Origin: Trichinella spiralis | Taxonomy: Eukaryota; Nematoda; Enoplea; Trichinellida; Trichinellidae | Assembly: GCA_000181795.3 (NCBI GenBank) | Contig: CM012953.1 | Location: 15,838,996 to 15,869,904, forward strand | Direction of reading: 5' to 3' | DNA length: 30,909 bases | Shown here: positions 9,772 to 22,068 of the stretch, piece after piece | Position numbering within the stretch: the first letter of the stretch is position 1 | Layout: the number at the start of each line of letters is the position of its first letter | The notes under the pieces: generated by a model | What the model was told of the DNA's origin: nothing | Databases searched by the model: none | What the model saw: only the letters and a program-made list of their open reading frames with translations | Program-made: the position numbers and the translations under genes

Positions 9772-10306
9772 TCATTCGTCTTTATTATTAATTTTTTTCT
9801 CTTCTCTGCTTTTCGAACAATTCAAATTCTTCAAAGATTCCCATTTTCAACTGACAATTTGAGTAACAAAAAAAAACAGAAAAAGCGTATCCAACGCCAA
9901 ATTGATTAATAACAAATCCCAAACAACAGACAAATTCCAAATTTATGCTTATTTCTTTTTCAATCAGTAATAAAAATTCACATCTATTGCACTGAAAAGG
10001 GAAACACGATTATGTAAATAAATACATGCGTCATTTTTGCATTAACAGACAACTGTTCGCTCGATTCAAGATTACAAAACAAAATAATAGTAATGCTTGC
10101 AAAAATAGTAATAAAAAAGAAGACAAAGAAGCGCAGTATACAATTACATACTGAGAACAACAATATCCAAGAATGATAAGAGTAAAATAAAAAATTCAAT
10201 GCAAAAAAGGGCTTAACGTGACATAATTATACTGCAAATAGAAAAAAGCAATATAACAATGCAATTTATGGAAAAAAGGCAACTTTTGAATATTCATTTT
10301 CAACTG
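9772..10306. other. PITP 3' flank and XLF 5' flank
   Basis: Apart from the block at 9785-9965 nothing is recognised. On the minus strand 10199-9984 is an open 71-codon frame that is mostly Phe/Ile/Leu. In DNA this T-rich that is expected by chance, so it is not called. Confidence 0.5.
9785..9965 (-). repeat. third copy of the K 3'-flank / XLF leader block
   Basis: Aligns with 1780-1945 and 300-475 (shared CAATTCAAATTCTTCAAAGATT, TTTTCAACTGA and TTTATGCTTATTTC blocks). Homology stops at the final AAAAAGAAATAA codons of K; beyond 9965 there is no K sequence. So K once stood directly 5' of this XLF gene and was lost, or the duplication broke there. Confidence 0.75.
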
Positions 10307-12083
10307 TTATTCAGCAGCACTCATTCCTCGAACGGAACCTTCGCTCCTTTGCTGAAAAAGTAATAATACATTGATGAAATTCCCCGAAATATTTAATAAA
10401 ATAAACAATTTTTTTATAATCATTTTACCACATCAAGTTCAATTTTGGTCTCGTCCTCAATTTTGCGAATATCCTGCATGGTCAGTCCGTACCATTGGTC
10501 TGTCCAGCAAAACAATTCACGATGGAACACTTGAAAAAGTCGTCGTTCTGACTGAAAGCATGAAAACTTAATTATATTATTAAAAATGTTTCTTTTGAAA
10601 AAATATGCAAAAAACAAACAAACAAACAAACAAAAAAATTCACCTTGTGAATGAAAGCTTCGACACGACTTTGCAAACCCCACCACCTGAACTCTACCGT
10701 AACCAACTTGTAGCAGCACATCACAGGCTCACAGCTATCTTGCCAGTTGCCAGTTAAAGGTCCACGACCAGTTCGAGCTGAACGATAAAGTTTTGGATTC
10801 GAGTCAGGTTTATCATCCTAAAAATTGTACATAATTTTAAATATACTCAAAACTATTTCATAAAATATGATCAAATACAATTATTACTGTGCAATTCGTG
10901 TAGCGTACGTGTGAAAGAAAATGCCTACTTACACATGGATCTATCGGGTCATTTGCAATATCTATATAGACAATCTCACGCTGTGCCAATATTTCAGGCG
11001 GAAGATTGTGAGGCTAAAAAATTATTTTTACTTGATGAAATTTATACAATCAAATTCATAATAATTACTTCCTTACTAAAACAGCGATTCAATTCAAATT
11101 TGATAGAAATTATGAACATAAAAACGAACTCACATTTGGTGTATCACCCCTATCAGGCAAATGTATAGTTTCCACTTTTGCTACAAAATTGTCTTTCATA
11201 TAATTAGGATTCTAAAATTATACAAAGGATAAAAAACAAATTTTTAATAAATATTAAAAATTCTAACAACAAAACCAAAAATGTATTTATTTACAGTTAA
11301 AATGGTTCTACAATATGGAAATGCATTCCATGCTTCTTCGTGCAATTCCAACGCCCCTGCCGGAGCTAACTTTCTAACCCACCATGGCACTTTACTAAAT
11401 AATAATAAATATCAATTATCGAAATCATAAACTACAAAGTATATTAAAATAACAAAACACCAAATAAATAAATTACGAGGCAAGATGATAAATTTTGTGC
11501 GTATATTGACCAACATCATAGGCACCATCCAGCAATGGATAATTGGAATATGGCTCGTTGCGCAAAACTTCAATGCCTTCACCACCACCTGTTTCATTTT
11601 TGCTTGCTTCAGCCACAGCCCACAGCTGAGCCACTTGATACTTGAAAAGCATTTTTTGAGAAAACAATTAATAATCAATTAAAAACTTAAAACATTCTAA
11701 TAATGTTTAAAAAATAATATGCCAAAGTAAGTAGTGATCATTTTGGCAGCAAACACAAGGTTAAACAAAAAAAAGTCAGTCATTGTTTTTATTTTAAAAA
11801 ATAGTAAATCAAATTCATTTAAAAAACAAACATAGAATATTCAGCATTTGAAATTCACCCGGTGTTACTCATTGCTTTTAAAATAAGGTTAAGTTGATTG
11901 ATAAGAGACCAAACAAGCATTTATCCATAGAATATTTCATAATACATTAAAATGTTAATAAGATACTTACTTCTTCGACTGTCAGTGGAAGTACAATGCG
12001 ACTGAAATATAGAAAACAAGTATATATAAGTACAATACAGAATAAATGAATTAAAATAAAACTTACTATTCCTTAATCAGCAT
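10307..12083 (-). CDS. PITPNA/PITPNB-like: class I phosphatidylinositol transfer protein (PITP alpha/beta type)
   Basis: Soluble lipid carrier that exchanges PI for PC between membranes and feeds phosphoinositide synthesis. Nine exons (minus): 12083-12067, 12001-11971, 11640-11477, 11394-11295, 11211-11134, 11013-10933, 10817-10644, 10551-10429, 10351-10307. Phases close exactly, giving 270 aa, the same as the vertebrate protein. Family landmarks are in order: [39 protein letters not shown] (the Thr and Lys that hold the inositol head group, about T63/K65), [34 protein letters not shown] with its preceding Ser, [14 protein letters not shown] (the Trp-Trp membrane-docking pair), and FHRELFCW...EDETK to the C-terminal RGMSAAE. 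The short first exon follows a TTTTTAG acceptor by 14 nt, so the leader is spliced (cis or trans). A (CAAA)n run lies in intron 7. Confidence 0.97.
10611..10637. repeat. (CAAA)n microsatellite
   Basis: Five or so CAAA units in PITP intron 7. Confidence 0.85.
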
Positions 12084-14610
12084 TGGAAAAAATAAATCTA
12101 AAAATAAGTAAAATCATAAAAACTTTATTTCATCAATATTCATTCATTCGCCATGCTTCGCCAGTAAAAGTGAAAAAAATTGTAAAACAAAATTTTTAAA
12201 AGGCAGACTTAGTTATAATAAAACGAATCTGCCATATGAACAAAATCGAACGCGGTAAAACATTTCGACAGAATAACAGAATAGAAATAAATTAAATCTT
12301 TTCACCATCCGAACAACAAAGCGATGCGTCTGATAAATTTCTTGTCAGAGAAAATTAAAAGCTAATTTCAACATAAAACATTCGAACACTTCTCTACTTA
12401 AATAAATTACATTCATTATTCCATACATTACATCTATGTTAAGTTAACTGATGATAAGTAAGCGGCATTAAGAACACACAATCAATCTTTTTTCCATTTT
12501 ACCAGCAAAGCTTTAAATGAAAGATTAACTTGCTTTAACAGAGAAGAAAAGCATCGAAAAAGTCCAATTAACAATTGCAATATTTCAACAATAATCTATA
12601 TTCACTAGAAAACTTGGATAGCAACGAAACTCAGCGATGCTGTATTCTGCGTAAACAATCAGGTCATTGAGTATCCAAACGCGGGACAAAAAAACTATCG
12701 CTCAGACTTGAAAATCACTTTTGTAAAACCCTACAAATTACGTAACGAAAGAAAATTTTAACTGCTGCCTTGAAATCGTTGAACATGGCAAACGCATATT
12801 TTGATAAGCGTCATCGACAGCTGTCGTGAACAATGTTCTCTCGAACATGACACATTAATAAAATGTAACGCAAACAACATCCCACATGTTCGAGCACTCA
12901 ACCAAATAATGAATCAGCAACAAATTTAATATAACAAACTACAAAATCCAAAAATATGTAGAAAGTGTCCAGAAAAATAAATACAAATTTAGTCATGTAA
13001 TCTGAAATTAGTCGGCAATTCGAGACCATTTACTGAAAAACACTTGCAATAATAAATATTTATCAACGCCATCTATCATCAATGAAAAGCTAAAAAACTC
13101 AATACCATTCGACCGCTGCTTCAATATGCTGATCGACTTAGAAGCAAATCATTTAAAGATTTTTTAATAGAATTAAAGAAAAAACAAATACAATCTGACA
13201 AACAAACACCGCCTTTCAAATTGCCTTTAAAACTGAAACTATTGATCCACTTTTGAAATTATCGGTGAAGCAAAAGCTATGCTTAAATAATAAAAAAGAA
13301 AGCTTATGCAATAAAGTGAAATTTCGAAAAAAAAATATACGAAAACACCATTCAAGTATTAAATTTGCTTAAAAGATCGACAACTGCTGCGCACTGCAAG
13401 ATACAATGCAGTGCGCAGTGCAGCGTACCGTTTCCTCATGAACAATAACAATTTCAAAAGCAGCCATTCAAATCATTTTGAACAAATATTGATGCTGATC
13501 TGATCTACCTGCAAACAAAGAAGACACAAAGAGAATTTTCGTTACAAAATAGCACAGATCGTCACAACAGCAAATCAAAGCAAAGTATTACGAATTGACT
13601 GTACGTCAGGCTATACTGAGAATTATGCAAATGAAATGCAACTGTAAACTGAAAACCCAAATAGTGAAAACAAATTTTATAAAAAAAAAACTGACAACAG
13701 CAGCTTATGACATAAGCATCACAATGACTCATATTATTATTACAAGTGTATCTGAATTTTGTATTACCTGTTTTTAATTGAATCGGCAGTATTGCAAATC
13801 AAGATCAGAAAAAAATACAGCAAAGAAACAGTCGCGTAATTACACTAGCTCAATTTACTACAAGCTCGACGCAACGTCCTCACCTTTCACAACAGTACGC
13901 AACTGTCACATTGGTAGTGAAAGTCAAGTACTATATATTCAGAATTTTCCATTAATACAGTAATAAGTAAGTTTGCTTGCGTGTGGAGAAAATTGTTATA
14001 ATAGAAATTGTTATTTTTCATGTTACTGCATATTATATTAGAAAATTTATTAGCCAACCAATGCAAATACAGCATATTTGCTCAGCAATAACAGGAATTA
14101 AAAAAAAAATTTTTATTTATCTGATCGAATTGAGCATTGCATGCACTTAGGAACTTGATGTTTACTATTATTATTCAGCGACACTGCAGCGACATTTTGA
14201 ATAAGCAGCTTTTTTAAAAGCAACGCGACTGATTATTCTACTGCATAAAATGACTGCAATATTAATGAACATTCATTGTTCAACATTCCTTTTAACAAAA
14301 CATAAGCACCAAAATAATAAATGCAGTTGAAATATTTACATATTTATTTCATATAGACATGAGAATTTTAAAATGTAAAATTCTTGACATCATTCAACAG
14401 AAAAACATACATGAACAATAATAATTCTTTTTTTCTCTAAATAACATGAAGTCACCGTTTGAATAAACTATAAAAATAATAAGGATGAATTCTCACAACG
14501 GGTCAGTTTTGCGTCGTTTCTTCCACAAAATCACAAACCGAATCAGTTAGCAATTTTCTTAAACAGTTACATTAGAATAAAAATGATAATAATAAAAAAA
14601 ATCATCACGC
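12084..14610. other. PITP upstream region and USP37 3' flank
   Basis: 2.5 kb with no recognised exon. The PITP promoter and perhaps a non-coding first exon should lie here, because an acceptor (12099-12098) sits just before the PITP ATG. A minus-strand AAAG/GTGAGG donor-like site near 13883 is one candidate. Minus-strand AATAAA at 14348-14343 could end the USP37 transcript. The GC-rich inverted repeat 13387-13418 is listed separately. Confidence 0.5.
13387..13418. repeat. GC-rich perfect inverted repeat
   Basis: Arms CTGCGCACTGCA (13387-13398) and TGCAGTGCGCAG (13407-13418), 12 bp perfect, with 8-nt loop AGATACAA. It stands out from AT-rich surroundings. Role unknown. Confidence 0.9.
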
Positions 14611-17600
14611 TTACTTATCAACGTAAAAAAATATATATCCAGTCTTTTTCCGTTGTTGTTGAACTTCTTTCAGTGAAGTCAATTTCGCTTTGGAATCATC
14701 AAAGCAAAACCATTCGTTCTCTTTCCAATCATAAACATCAGTAATGTAATGTCCTAGCATCGCATAAAAAGAGACAAAAATAACTACTACTGATATTAAC
14801 ACAGCAACTGCTTTATTTCACATTACAATTCTTACCAGTTTGACAGGACAATCCTATATGATTTACTACAGCACAAAGTTTGTATGAACGAGGCAAAAAT
14901 CCTTCCTTAAATTTGAAATTATGAAAAATATTTAATATATTCTAGTAGGAATAATAAATATATTTCAGTATATAAATTTCACTTGTTCATTTCTGAGAAG
15001 TTCTTCATCTCCCGGGCTGAGATTGTTAGTCAAACCGTTCAAAGATGCACCGTCAAGTTCGACACAATTCTCCTTTGGTTGATCTCGCTGCTGCAATGAC
15101 CAAAAAAATTTCCATGTAAAAAAACATAACAAGACGCAAATACAACAACAACAACAATAATAATAATAATGGTAAATAAATAAGTAAATAAACTTACACT
15201 TTCAATAATGCTCAGACGAATTGCCTCGGTCAAATCTTCTTCAAAACGCTCATCAGTTCCAACAATCAACGATTCAGATAGTTCTGATTTTTCGGAACGA
15301 CGACGTTTGGAAGAGGAACCACTGCTGATGCTCGATTCTTCATCTTCTTGCCTGCATTCGACAACATCATCCTTGGGCGACAAGGCGAACATGTCGAACT
15401 CATCTTCAACGGCCGCTTTTTCACTTGAAAATAAAAATTACTTTTTTTTTATTATTTAAAAATAGAATCTAATTAATTATTGAACATTAAAAAAGTAGAA
15501 AAAAAATTATAAATAACACACCAACCTGTTGAAATCTTCGCCTTGAAAAAGAACTTTGCTGTTGCGCAACATTATTCGCGACTTCTTGCTTTTCTCTTGA
15601 TCATCCGTCACATGGTACGGATAAGCTTTTCTACAAAACAAATGCATTCATTCACACAAACATACACACACATTTATTTATAAAATTTCCAAAAATTAAG
15701 AATAATAAAATAAGATAACATTATAATTATAATAATAAACTGCAAAAGTTACTTTGCACTGAGTGTCAAATCTGCAGAATCGACTGCGTCGGAGACACAA
15801 AAATCACGCAATGTGATAAACAGTGGAATCGAAATGACATTTTCAGCTTTTCGTATTTCACTTGATAACCCGTTAAAGTAATGTCGTTTCACATTGATCA
15901 CAAGAATTCTAATAAAATTTTTAACAAGATTAAATCACAAAAATAAAAAGAAAAAAAATTTTTTTTTAAGAAATACAACTTACCTAGGCAGTCGAGTGAT
16001 TCTACTTTGTGCAAATGCTTCATCACAGTTGCATTTCTCGCAATGGCGATTCACTGTTCCATCGGCAAAAAATGCTTCGACCAATTTTTGCAAAGAAAAC
16101 GACTGTCTAAAATATGAATTTGGAGCAAAATTCAATGTACAATAAATAGCTTTTTACAATTTGCTGTGCAGGTCTAAGGGTAAATCAACAAATTCCTCTT
16201 CACTGCATGTCGTATGTCCACATCTAAATATTACAAAATGTACATTGGATAAATTTACAACCGATGACATGACTATCTGATTTGACGAAGAAAAGCTTAC
16301 TTTGTGCATTTACGATAGGAGCAAATTGCAAAGGAAAAATTACGAAATACTGGATTGGAAATTTGATTTTCAGGATAGGATTTGTTCAAAGCCCGCACTT
16401 CATCGTTCAGCTGATTGATCAGTTGCAAGATGAACTCTTGCGCATCCTGAAATGCGCATTTGAAAACTCCAGCTTACATTCAGTCATGAAAATAAATTTA
16501 AATAATACATGTTCTGAGTCACCATAAAATTGGCGAGCTGTCGAAGCGATCTTATTTTTCACTGATAACAAAAGATCCTTCTTATTAACAGAAAGGTCAC
16601 CGTTCGAACCACGCAACAAATTCGACAAATGGCTAAAATTCCATTATAGAAAAAAAAATAAATACACATGTAAAATTAAATGAAACTTAATAAGAAATTA
16701 TTTAAAATGACACACTAACATTAAATCAATGTTAAAATAATGCTTTTTAACATGTAATATCAAAAAGAATATATACTTAGTATGAGTCGCCTTTCACACT
16801 TTTTATTTGAAATCATTAAATAAAACACATTTCAGTTTATAATGCACATTCACGAACCAATTTCATGTTAAGTTTAAAAATTCTCAAATTTCTGAATAAA
16901 CTACGAATTAAGAAAATATAAAAATCATCAACATTACTTCGTATTAAATAATGTTAGCTACAGTATGATATGCATTATTTAACCGTTCGTCATTTAATAT
17001 AAAATTGTGCATATATTCATGCATTTTACTAACTAAAATCATTTCAAGTGAATCAAATAGTAATAAATTTTACAAAAAACGAAGCAAACTAAATACTTCT
17101 TTAATTACTAAATACAATTAACATAAAAAATGAATTCAGTTTTCTCTAAAAAAAATTTCCCCTTGAGCATCAAATAAGCGCTTACTGTGGTGTCAAATTT
17201 AGCATCAGCATGAAGCCGCTTTCGCGAAAAACAATGTATTTAAATTAGAATTTTGTAGTGACATCAATTAAAAATTATTAATTTAATTTTACAGATATGT
17301 ACCATTTATAACTCAATTCTTTGATCCCATTGAGATTCTATAAAGCTAATTTTTTTTCTCACTAAATTCTAACAATTTGATTTATAAACAGCCAATAATC
17401 AGAATGCAAACCTCAGTAACGAATCAGGCTGCAAAAGAAGTCTACTCTTTTCGTAAGCACGCCATAACTCTTGAGCAAATGGTTTCTGATGCAACAATGC
17501 CTGAAGAATGGCATTCATGTAACAGGTGTTGCCCAGATTGGAAAATCTGTGTACATCAAAAGTAAATTCACAAAAGTATAAAAGGTATAAAAATAATTCT

Positions 17601-18589
17601 AGAGAGTACCCATATGGTGACTGTTCTTCGTTAGCCAAGCGTCTAGATATCCGACGAGTAATGTAGTAAGGTCTTTTCTCGCTTTTCGATACCGAAGGAC
17701 ATCGTGGTCGTTTTAAATGGGATGATGGTGTTTCGGCAATTCTGAAATCACCACACAAAACTATCAAGCTGCTGCAAAACATTTATCGACAGTTCAGATT
17801 ACAAAATTGGCATGTTCTCTTTTTCAGTAGCATCCTGCGTCATTGTGGAGATCACGTCAACTAATGATGCATTAAACCTAAACAGTAAACAAAAGAAAAT
17901 TTTCTCCAATAATTTCCCATCAAATCAATAACATCTTCAACGTACTCATTATTCAGCACATCATCATCATCTTTATGATTTACTTCGGAATTCGGCAACT
18001 GTTCTTCCAATTTCTATATAAAATTTTTCAAGTTTTTAAAATAAGAAATAAAAATAAACAACATTTACACTTTGATTCGAATTTTCAACAGCTTCTATCT
18101 GTAGTAAAGGTGCGTGAGAATCTTAAAAGTTAATAAAAAAATACTTTAAAATGTATCTTTTGATATGATCATTTTACTGTTGCTGTCTTTCATAGCAGCG
18201 ATGACAAAATTGTGCAATTTTAATAACTGGTCATATGGTAGTTGGATGAAAGCACAAATTTCGTTAACAAATCGCAAACGATAATAAGCAGTATTCTCCA
18301 AAACTTCATCTGGAACATCTTGAACTGAACAAAGCTGAAAAATAATTCACAAATTAAAAATTAAAAAAATAATTAAGTTTTAAACGACGTATCATGAAAA
18401 AAGCACGAAATTCGTAATTTAAAAGTGTACCGGATATTCTCTAAATGCATGGCTGCTTTCTATTTTCAGTCGCAAATAATATTGAGTTGAACTGGATTTC
18501 GTAAAAAATGTCCAATCACCAGAAGTCCATTGAGTAGCAAAAAAACAGCCCGTCATGCGCACCAATCCTTTAAATACTGTTTCAGCCAT
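14611..18589 (-). CDS. USP37: USP37/26/29-type ubiquitin carboxyl-terminal hydrolase
   Basis: Cysteine protease that removes ubiquitin from proteins. 17 exons (minus): 18589-18431, 18334-18178, 18121-18069, 18013-17946, 17877-17803, 17741-17610, 17546-17412, 16632-16509, 16446-16301, 16223-16158, 16106-15984, 15908-15753, 15630-15526, 15423-15198, 15090-14983, 14905-14836, 14753-14611. All phases close, giving 681 aa. Residues 1-110 resemble the PH-like N-terminus of USP37 (WTSGDWTFFTKSSSTQYYLRL). The catalytic core has FSNLGNTCYMNA (Cys about 223), DAQEF (302), two zinc-knuckle CxxC pairs (C348/C351, C394/C397), and VNHIG...TGHYITDVYDW (His about 636) with FDD (653-654) before the GYIFFY end. 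One ubiquitin-interacting motif, EEDLTEAIRLSIIES, lies in the insert at 561-575. Human USP37 is 979 aa with three such motifs. The acceptor AG directly abuts the ATG. Intron 7 is large (779 bp). Confidence 0.95.
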
Positions 18590-19559
18590 CTAGTTCTTTC
18601 ACAGGCGAATTCCAATTCTAAACATCAGAATGATTGGTCGTAAACAGAAATTTCATTAAATAAAAATCTATTTTACACTAAAAAGGTTTTATAATAATTA
18701 TATAATATAACTTATTCAAATTAAAAATTTCATGCATTATCAGTTGTAATAAATAAAATAAATAATACGTACTTGGAGGAAAATATAAATACTAAAATTA
18801 TTTCACAAAAAGTTATTGCTGCATTGATTTCTTTTCTAATACCATGGACGGATCTTTAGTTATTTTTAAAAACCTGCAATTTATTTAAATACATCGCAAC
18901 TACCAGTTTTGAAGAAAGTACAGTACTAAAGATTTAATATTAAAACGCCGCTTCATTCTACCACGCCTGAGTTTGTTTACTTCTCCTACTTCAAAATACA
19001 TTTAAAACAATCTAATTATTTCAATGTTATAACTCATGAAAATTTAAATCTAGTTAATTTAACAATTAAATGAAAAATATTTTAAGCGAAACGTGAAAAA
19101 TAAAATTTGTTACAAGCTACAGTAGATTAAATGCATTCTTACAAAGCAGTAGAATATTTATTACTTAAAACAATAATTTTACTATTATAAAACATCAGAA
19201 TAATACTATATTCAACGGAAAATGTCATAAAACAATAAAATTTTTTGTAAAAAGAAAAATAAAAGCAAATAAAGAGTTACAGTATGAAAATAAAAAATAA
19301 AGTTACAGTAATATAAAGCCATTTTTTTAAATAAATTATTTGATGCCACTTAAAAAATTTTTTAATGATATTATAAAATTTATATTAAATTTATAGATTG
19401 TTGTGTTTTTTTTTGTTTTACTAAAAAGTTGTCCCAAAAGTTTTTCATTTCCACAGAAATTGTAGCATTATTTTAATTATAGTTCATTGTATAAAACTTT
19501 TTTGCTATATTTTATGCTTTATTTATGTAATAAACAGAAATGTCACACGTGATTTCTCA

Positions 19560-19585
19560 AATTTAATTTAATTTAATTTAATTTT
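19560..19585. repeat. (AATTT)n microsatellite
   Basis: Five pentamer units. Confidence 0.85.
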
Positions 19586-21331
19586 TGATATTTGAATTTA
19601 TTTTTATAACCTTGCTTTTCAAAAATACAGTTAGTTCAATTGAAAAATTTTATCACTCTCTTGCAATTCAGTACTCTAGTACATTTCGCAGACATTACGC
19701 ATTTGTTTATTTATTATTAATTTTAAATTGATAAATTAATCTGTCTTAAGTGAATATATGTAGACCTAGTTTTTGTTGGGTTGTATTAATTAGTAAATTA
19801 GTTAATCAGTAGTATGCTTCCACTGTGCGAATATTGTAGTTTACCAAATTGATTTTTTTTATTTTTTAAATTTACATTACATATTATCAGTTCTATGAGG
19901 TAATGAGTCTTGAAACTTTCGACTATTCATTTGCGCTTTTTCTGCTTTGGTTGAAAATTGGCACAACTTGAAAGATTTTTATGCATATGTGATTGATTGA
20001 TTGTTGGAATAGCTGTTTGCTCAGTTTTTATTCATTTAAAAGTATAATTTTTTATTTTATTTTCAGTAATTACACTATTACAATTATTATTAAAAGTGAA
20101 ATGCAGGAAAGAAGTAAATTTTTTAACATTGGTGATAAGTGGCAATTTATTTTGTCTCTTGCATGATAGGCCTGATGAAATGATTTCACTAGTTTGAGTT
20201 AATATTTTATCAAAATCGAATCTAAATTGATTAATCGATTAGTGTTTTCCATTTATCAATTGTCATAAAAGTTCCAACTTGAGCATGAGCAAAATGTGGA
20301 ATATTTACCATATAAATCTTAATTATAAGGTAAACATGATATGACGCACTTTTGGCGCAGATTCTTACTTGCATGCCCTGGGGATATGAGAAATTTTGAA
20401 ATTTATGCTTGACTGCAATTTGATGACAATTTATAGTGGAAAATGCTTTTCAAAATTCGACGTCAAAATTAAAAATTAATTTTGAATGGTTTGTTTGCTT
20501 TCATTTTTAATCTATTAATAATTATATTATGGCTGTTTTTATAAATGGAATCTAGTTTTGTCGAAGCTTGTTTTCTATTTTTAGAAAAAGAGCCGCTTTG
20601 TAATAAAGATTGTTGAAATATGATTTTTAATAAAACAAATAAAACAAGTTAGCTTCCATTTTACTCCAATTAATTAGTTTGAATTTCAATTTTGAAGCGA
20701 GGCGTAAAAAGCAATCAAAAGTAACGTATGATTTAAAATACTGTTAACATTTACTTTTAGCATTGACATTAACTAAATGGCAAAGCATCTGTATATCTAA
20801 ACTTATCATATGATAAAGCATGATTGGGAATTTTTTCTGCAACATTATGTTTACTTTTGTCATGCAAGCTTAAAAGCTTATCAATTTATGTTTTCTTATC
20901 TGAAATAGCAAACAATATTGTGTATTTTATTTTTGAAAATGTTCGTTCATGTTATGTGTGAATATAAAATTAATTGTCAGTGATGTTTTAATTCTATTTA
21001 TTTGTCAGTTATATTACTCAGCTTCACATTTGATGAATTTCAGTTGTGCATGATACTTTTACTTTATAGGTAATTTTGAATTATTTCAGCTTTTTCCTCG
21101 GTGCATCTTTGTTGCCATTAACGGTTGATTTCATTTTCATTCTAAATATTTAATTTCTACTCATTACTTTTTTTGTTGCACAATAATTGGCATGGCTTCA
21201 AATTTTTTGAAAATATTTTTATTATTTAACTGGCTTATTACTTGTCATTTTTAATTTTTGTAAAAGAAGATCTGAAATTAGAATGCAAGTATTTGCATTG
21301 AATTATTAGAAAAAGTTTTCTTTCTTTTGTT

Positions 21332-21420
21332 TGTATTATAATTATTAATAGCTTTGTGGTATTATAATTATTGTTGGTATTATAATTATTATTATGCTTT
21401 GTTGGTATTATTTATTAATA
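21332..21420. repeat. short AT-rich tandem repeat
   Basis: The motif GGTATTATAATTATT recurs three to four times with TTTGTTG-type spacers. Confidence 0.7.
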
Positions 21421-22068
21421 TAAAATATTATATTTTTTCAAAAGATTGCTCATAAAAGAAATGTTTCCAAGTATGTATCCCATCAAAATATAGCTCATTA
21501 TTATTGAGATTAATGCATACTGGTTATGATTGATAACGTTCATCAATTTGTCTCATCAATCTTTATTTTTTGATATGTTCGAATTTATTCACTTCCAACT
21601 TTCATTCCCCATTTTATTGTATTTTTTTAAGTTATTGTTTTAATTTTGCTCGAAGCTTGCTTGCTTTGTTGAAGTTACATTCAAAATTCATAGCTGCAGT
21701 ATTTGAAGTAGCTAAATTTTGTTTTTCATCAAAAATGCAGTTTCATATTACGCTTATGTTTATTGTTCACTTTGTTGATTACGCTAATTAAACGGATGAT
21801 GCTTCAGTTTTAGAATGTTTTTTTTGATATTGGAATTGTTTTTAAAAAAATAATATTTTATTTTGTGTTATAGTGAATTTTTATTGTTTACAATATTTTA
21901 TTAGTTCAAAGAGTTCAAGTAAATTATTTGGAAGCGTGAAGCATTAGTAAAATTGTGAACTTTCTGTTCATTCAAATATGACTATGATTGTTGATATCTG
22001 CAGCAATTCTTTGTAGTTTAATTTGTTATTTTGGAAAGGATGAAAAGTCGTATATTTTAATTTTAGAA

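Larger units (their letters stand above)
18590..22068. other. 3.5-kb intergenic region between divergent USP37 and SLC5 genes
   Basis: Very AT-rich. It must hold the promoters of both genes, but no motif stands out. I found no exon. It has short tandem repeats: (AATTT)n at 19560-19585 and three units of GTATTATAATTATT spread over 21332-21420. Confidence 0.55.

Noticed and set aside
9984-10199. Minus-strand hydrophobic 71-codon frame between PITP and XLF
   Set aside because: It is made of TTT/ATT-type codons expected in T-rich DNA and has no start or splice context.
21988-22068. Upstream in-frame ATG for the SLC5 gene (27 extra residues)
   Set aside because: It lies before a strong TTTTAG acceptor, and the added residues have no match to the family, whose N-terminus fits ATG 22069.
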